Below, in pieces: positions 59,294 through 64,000 of a stretch of DNA of 64,000 nucleotides (its first letter is position 1; every line of letters starts with the position of its first letter). The stretch comes from Histoplasma ohiense (Eukaryota > Ascomycota > Eurotiomycetes > Onygenales > Ajellomycetaceae), in contig JAEVHH010000002.1 in the NCBI GenBank assembly GCA_017607445.1, positions 3,587,501-3,651,500 on the forward strand, in the 5' to 3' direction. Position numbers and translations under genes: made by a program. The notes under the pieces were generated by a model that was given only the letters and a program-made list of their open reading frames with translations, searched no databases and was not told where the DNA came from.

Positions 59294-60749
59294 CTAGAAC
59301 CGCGCAATAACCTTCTCTTGCGTATCCGACATGGCCCACTTGCTGGAATTCTCCTTGCTCAGAACACTCTTCGCCTGCTCGGCAGTGAAACCCTTTGCTA
59401 CAACTGCCGGGTTGTACCCCAGCCCATTAATCTTCCCAACAACCTCATCGGGAACGGGGACCGCCTCCTTGCCATCCGCACGCTTGTAGACAGTAACCAC
59501 AACTGCACCCCCGAGTCCTAGGTTATGCTGTAACGCCGCATCAGTTCCTTTCACCATGCGGTTATTCGCCCAGCCACGTAGATGCCACACGAGCTCCGCA
59601 CACTGCGCCACGCCCGTCGCACCTAGCGGGTGGCCCTTGGAAATCAACCCGCCAGACGGGTTAATCACCATCTTGCCGCCGTAGGTGATATCGCCCCGGC
59701 GAACCATCTCATGAGCCTTACCGGGCTTCGATAGTTCCAGGGCGTCGATGGTTGTCATTTCGTTGGCTGAGAAGCAGTCATGCAGCTCGCAGACCTTGAT
59801 GGACCTGACATCCACGCCGGCCTCGGCGAGGGCAGAGCGGGCTGCCTTCCGCGCCATGTCGAAGCCCATGAGGCTGATGGAGCTGGTGTCGTAGACGGAG
59901 GGGGTGTCGGTGGCAAGGGTCTGGCCGGCGATGAGGATGGCCTGATCCTTGAGGTGTGGGCGGGCGTCGAGGAAGGCTTGGGAGACGATGACGGCGGCTG
60001 CACCACCATCGGAGGTTGGGCAGCATTGGAGTTTTGTGAGCGGGTAGAAGATCATGGGGGAGTTGGAGATTTGCTCGAGGGTGTATTCCTGTTGGAATTG
60101 GGAGTAGGGGTTTCGTTTGGAGTGCTCGTGGTTAATGCGGCCTATTTCCGCGAAGTCTTCAGCTTTAGCGCCGTATCTGGGTCGCGTTGGTTTATGTTAG
60201 TATCTCGCGGGCTTTGTATCATCAGGAGGGAGGAGGCTGGAAGGAGTAGACTCACTTTTCCATATACTCTAGACCAGCATTTCCGAACATCTGCGCCGCA
60301 CCAGGGGCATTTGTGACACCGCGGGTCTCCGCCATCATCTCACCAAAGAGACCAGTGGGGTTGGCGCGATCATTGAAGTTCGCCTGGAGACTGCCCGGGT
60401 TCATCTTCTCAAAGCCCACGACGAGTACGCAGTCCGCAGCGCCATGCCCAACCATCGTCCGGGCCATGGCAAGGCCCGTCGAGCCGGTGGAGCAGTTGTT
60501 GTTGACGTTGTAGATGGGAATGCTGGTGAGGCCGAACTGGTAGAAGACACGCTGGCCACACGTGGAATCTCCGTAGCAATAGCAGGCCACGCCCTGGTCG
60601 ACATCATCGTAAGTGATCTGGGCATCCAGCATAGCCTTGACACCGGCCTCGAAGCCCAGCTCATGATAGTCGACTTTGCCACGCGGTTTGATGAACTTCG
60701 TCATGCCCACGCCCAGGATGTAGGTCGGACCGATTTGCTTTTTGGCCAT
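59294..60749 (-). CDS. SCPx-type thiolase (sterol carrier protein x / acetyl-CoA C-acyltransferase family)
   Basis: Thiolase of the SCP2/SCPx lineage, expected to cleave branched or other 3-oxoacyl-CoAs in peroxisomes. Two exons on the minus strand, 60749-60256 and 60176-59294, joined in phase 2 (EYMEK then YGAKAEDFA), give 458 residues, the normal length for a thiolase without the SCP2 domain. IYNVNNNCSTGSTGLAMA carries the nucleophilic Cys near residue 86. CELHDCFSANEM supplies the HDCF signature typical of SCPx rather than the NEAF of other thiolases. GGLISKGHPLGATG holds the second catalytic His. The protein ends VIARF, which is not a canonical peroxisomal PTS1 (SKL/ARL type). GC content is higher than in neighbouring genes, probably reflecting codon bias of an abundant enzyme. 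Substrate specificity cannot be told from sequence. Confidence 0.93.
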
Positions 60750-63738
60750 TTTGCTATATTTTTATACGAATGAAATGATGCAAATGACAAATGATGTATA
60801 TTATATTATTAAGCTAGCATCTTTGCCGAGTTAGCCAGGAGTCAGTTTCCCTTGAGTTGAAGAGTTGGACGCTGGTTACTTACGGGTCGAGATTTCTTGC
60901 TGAAAAGATGAAATCAAGGACCGTAGATTCAATGAAACAGATCATTTAAGAAAGCAAAGCAACCAGTGCGGACAAGAGCATGCGGTAGGTATTTATGTCC
61001 CCGGGCAGCTGGGTGCTCGGGATAGCCCTCGCCCGGTGGAGCTGAGAGAGCTGTTGCGGGGAGCCGCAGCCAGCGCGCCCTTTGCTGATTCCTCGGTGCC
61101 TCGGATCAGAGCCGGGGCGCCTTGCCGGAGAGGGTTTAGTCCCTTCCATGATGATTGAATTTCGGCTCTTGACGACTCATCATGGTCTGTATCTATGTAC
61201 ACAACAGCATTGTCATACTAGAAGTTATTAGGAGTTACCTGCCTGCCTGCCTGGATAATCGGCCAGATCTTGCCACAGCTGCATCTTCTGATGATGTGTG
61301 GAGGAACGTCTCCTTTGTATCGAATGCGAAGCAGTAGCACCAACGCCCACAGTATAAGGTATTGATACTGCACTCAGAAAAAGAGAAGAGTCTCATGCCA
61401 TGAAAGACATGGAATCTACTCGGCTTTTGACCATGTAATTCCCGATGCTTTCTGCTGGTGTAATGACAAATTACGTATTGTAGATATAGCCTTCCACTCC
61501 ACTTGCTATTCAAGGCGTTACAAGCCTTTTGCGGCCGTGGTGAATCGCTTCTGCTTAAAATTCAATAATACTATTTATTGAAAGTATCTGGAGCGAAGAT
61601 GTACCCAGTGCAAGGGCCCCTTATATACACTATTACTTTATCATATAGTGGTGTGAGTCGTATGAGATGTGTTCGGACAAGATTTAGCAAACCTTTCAAA
61701 ATCTTCAATGCACTTACTTGATACCAATATTGACCCATTCACAAAAGTGCTGTTCATGGCTGTGGGGTACAGAGTTCTGTCGCAATATAGTCAGTGGTTT
61801 ATTCATCCTCTCTTGTTTGAGTATAGTTTAGTATCGATGAATTGGTGGTGGCAACCCTTGAATTTCTTATATGAAGCCAATAAACAGCTCCTCTAGTGGC
61901 TAAGATTGCTAGCATTTATATCTGGGGGTTGCATGGAACATGCCTCTTTCTTGTGTTATATCGTGTATATATATATATTCCCATGTTGAAGATAGAATAT
62001 GTTCTGTCTGGAAGAAACAGTATGGAAGGGAGACAAAGAGCACTGAGGACCCTGCTTCTTTCTCCCTTTTTGCCCCTGGTACGATAATAATTCTAAATCT
62101 CCTGCTCGGTTTTTCAGCAGTTCACATGAAGACATCCCATTCAGACACCCTCTTTGAGTCATTCGTGTATTCCAGTTAGCCCTGTTTCCATATTGGATGA
62201 TAGGCCTCCCCCTCCTCAACCTCCACCCCCAATCCCTTTCCCCCTGACTCCTAACCTGGTATCAACCTTGAAGCATTTGATTCGGCGGAGCCAAGAGAAG
62301 CAAATCTTGAGGGGCTGAGACGGGATGGCAATCCTGATTCCCTGCAATGACGTTAGCCCATGGTTAGCCTGGGAAGGCTGCAGGGTTATTTCTTTGAAAA
62401 CCACTGTCCCTCCGGACTATGCAGTTTGATGCTTCAACCGGTCGCGTGCTTCGGCTCTACTTGTCTAATAACCCACGCTTTAGAAGTGAACGGTGTCGAT
62501 GAACGGCACCAATAATATTCTGGTCGTAGGGATTCTTAAGATCAAGGCCGTTTGGCATTGTGTTCCCAGAAGTTGGGGTAGCTTTGGAATAGTAGAGCAT
62601 GCAGTACGGAGTAGAGTACAGGAGGAGATCAGCCCCCCCAATGACATACATAGTACACCACATGTTTCCAGGGATAGTGACAGGGAAACGGAAGTTGGCA
62701 GAGAGCATGTGCTAATAACGGCCCAGCCAACCAGGACGAGGTTCAGCGGGCGGGATGACTCAGCAAACTGCCAACAGCCACTCACAGCCACTCAACCCAG
62801 AGCCACATCACTAGTACATAAATGGAAATAGTGCATGGTATTAAGCAGGTATATGTGTGCGATATGACTGGCTATGATTGGCTATTGCCGGGCTAGAGGT
62901 CCAGGCCCAATGCGCACTAGCTGGATTGGGGCTAGGGCGCTCCACCCCCGTCACCAAGCTGGCTGTCTGGTGGAAGGAATCCCACTTCCACTTCCACTTC
63001 CTCTCCCTTCTCATTCCTATACTCACCTCCTTGTTGTCTTTGTTGGAACACCCCTCTGCTGGCCGGGGTGGCTGCTTGGGAAAGGAGCGTGTCTATTGTC
63101 GTTCTCAAAACTGCCCACTGGTCTCCCGAGACTTCCTAGATCCGCTCTGTGATGCGGGCAGATCCCGTTCCTTACTTCCCCCACTAATGGTTACCTTATC
63201 TACCTACCTCTCTACCCGTTTACAGGTACCGCTCCCTCGCCAACGCCATAACCTCGTATGTATATTCTTCTCTAAACCTCTCCCTTTACTTCCTGACTCG
63301 ATGTCTCTGCGGAATCTCTTCCATTGACTGAATTGTCGTGCTCAGATTTCACCTTCGCCATCTCTGCCCTCTGACCTCCAGGAACAACCCTCCGCCAGCC
63401 ATTAGAGCTCCTACATACGCCTAGGTATATACCGCATATATTCTGGTAATCGAATTCAGGAATATCCTTCTTCACGCTCCGGAGCCGATTCCACCTCTGC
63501 CTCCGTTGCATTCTTGGGAGACTTTGGACACTGTTTGCCCAACCAAGAACTGGTCGCTAGTACCCTCAATGGACAGTTGTGGGACGCTGAGAGGTCTGCT
63601 CACTCCTTTTGCTGAGAGGCCACTTTGCGTTCCATCGGATTCCCCAGTCCATGGCCCTGAAATGGTCAGCTGCGACTAGAACACAATTCGGCGACGACGA
63701 CAGACACAACATTTACATACACAAAGGAGCGAATCAGA
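60750..63738. other. 3-kb intergenic region between the thiolase and the polyglutamine gene
   Basis: Divergent upstream regions of the thiolase (-) and the polyQ gene (+). No supported gene. Short open frames such as 62480-62831 (both strands) and 62878-63327 have no domain. The last 750 bp are pyrimidine-rich. Confidence 0.5.
62980..63330 (+). promoter_or_regulatory. Pyrimidine-rich leader upstream of the polyglutamine gene
   Basis: Repeated CT stretches (CACTTCCACTTCCTCTCCC, TCTACCTACCTCTCTACCC) about 400-750 bp before the ATG, as often found at promoters and long 5' leaders of regulatory genes in filamentous fungi. Composition evidence only. Confidence 0.3.
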
Positions 63739-63764
63739 ATGATGCCATCACTACAACAACAACA

Positions 63765-63795
<31 letters not shown>

Positions 63796-64000
63796 CAACA
63801 ACAACAGCAACAAAATCAACAACACCAGAAGAGCATCAACAATGCCACCATCACCTCGGCCCCTGGTATCGCCTCTTCGTCATCGCAGTTGTCTTCGTCT
63901 CTGCCTTCTTCGTCCTCCCCATCTGCATCTGCATCTACAGCTCGCCACTCCTTACCCTCTTCTATTGCCGTAGCCTCGTCCTCAACTCCACACGCTGCTA
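63739..64000 (+). CDS. N-terminus of a polyglutamine-rich regulatory protein (cut by window end)
   Basis: An ATG at 63739 opens a frame that runs off the window: MMPSL, then about 24 residues that are nearly all Gln, NQQHQKSINN, and a Ser-rich stretch (SSSSQLSSSLPSSSSPSA). At least 87 residues are visible and no folded domain is reached. PolyQ followed by Ser-rich sequence is common at the start of fungal transcription factors and signalling proteins, but the identity lies beyond the window. The CAG/CAA tract (63757-63830) is a mixed-codon repeat that could vary in length. Confidence 0.7.

Noticed and set aside
59755..60682. Several Arg/Pro/Ser-rich open frames in the thiolase locus
   Set aside because: Shadow frames of a GC-rich coding region. 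The thiolase frame carries all motifs.
1..64000. CRISPR arrays, bacterial operons, ribosomal RNA
   Set aside because: None seen. The genes have spliceosomal introns, and no regularly spaced direct repeats of CRISPR type occur.

Overview
This is nuclear DNA of a filamentous ascomycete. Gene structures (short GT-AG introns, 50-150 nt), the gene set (Mediator Med5, fungal homoserine kinase, Cdc25-type RasGEF, MLH3, DENN protein, TRAPPC13, SCPx-type thiolase) and the contrast between GC-balanced genes and an AT-rich, CpG-starved repeat block point to Eurotiomycetes, most probably Onygenales (Histoplasma/Blastomyces/Emmonsia relatives). The order is inferred from the style of the proteins and could not be checked by a search.

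Layout. 0-4.0 kb is accessory DNA: a fold-back element, a 10-bp minisatellite, a frameshifted SRPK-type kinase relic and an APH-type phosphotransferase relic, both on the minus strand. 4.05-18.01 kb is one block almost without CpG, bounded by 37-bp imperfect inverted repeats (33/37 identical). It holds a decayed RecQ-like DExH helicase (+), Cys-rich relics (+) and a DUF6589-like gene (-). That last gene is split by a Tad/I-type LINE with its own 13-bp target-site duplication and an odd CpG-rich, tRNA-like 5' head. Stops inside these reading frames are almost all TGA. I read the block as a large decayed DNA transposon carrying a nested retrotransposon.

18.2-23.7 kb holds med5 (+, 7 exons) and homoserine kinase (-, 4 exons), converging. 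23.7-33.8 kb is a 10-kb gene desert with a long AGT microsatellite. 33.8-37.4 kb is an SH3-REM-RasGEF exchange factor (+). Near 39.5 kb lies a small candidate secreted cystine-knot protein (+). 40.2-43.3 kb is MLH3 (-), divergent from a Ser-rich protein of unknown function (44.3-45.6 kb, +). An HNH-domain protein (46.9-48.0 kb, +) converges on a DENN protein with an embedded zinc finger (49.0-52.8 kb, -). After a 4.4-kb empty stretch come TRAPPC13 (57.2-58.6 kb, -, with an apparent 7-nt microexon) and an SCPx-type thiolase (59.3-60.7 kb, -). The window ends inside the 5' exon of a polyglutamine protein (63.7 kb, +).

The genes are housekeeping functions without operon logic: transcription, threonine synthesis, Ras signalling, meiotic/mismatch repair, Rab regulation, vesicle tethering and peroxisomal lipid metabolism. 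Exon coordinates were assembled by hand from splice signals and phase, and each multi-exon model given keeps frame across every junction.
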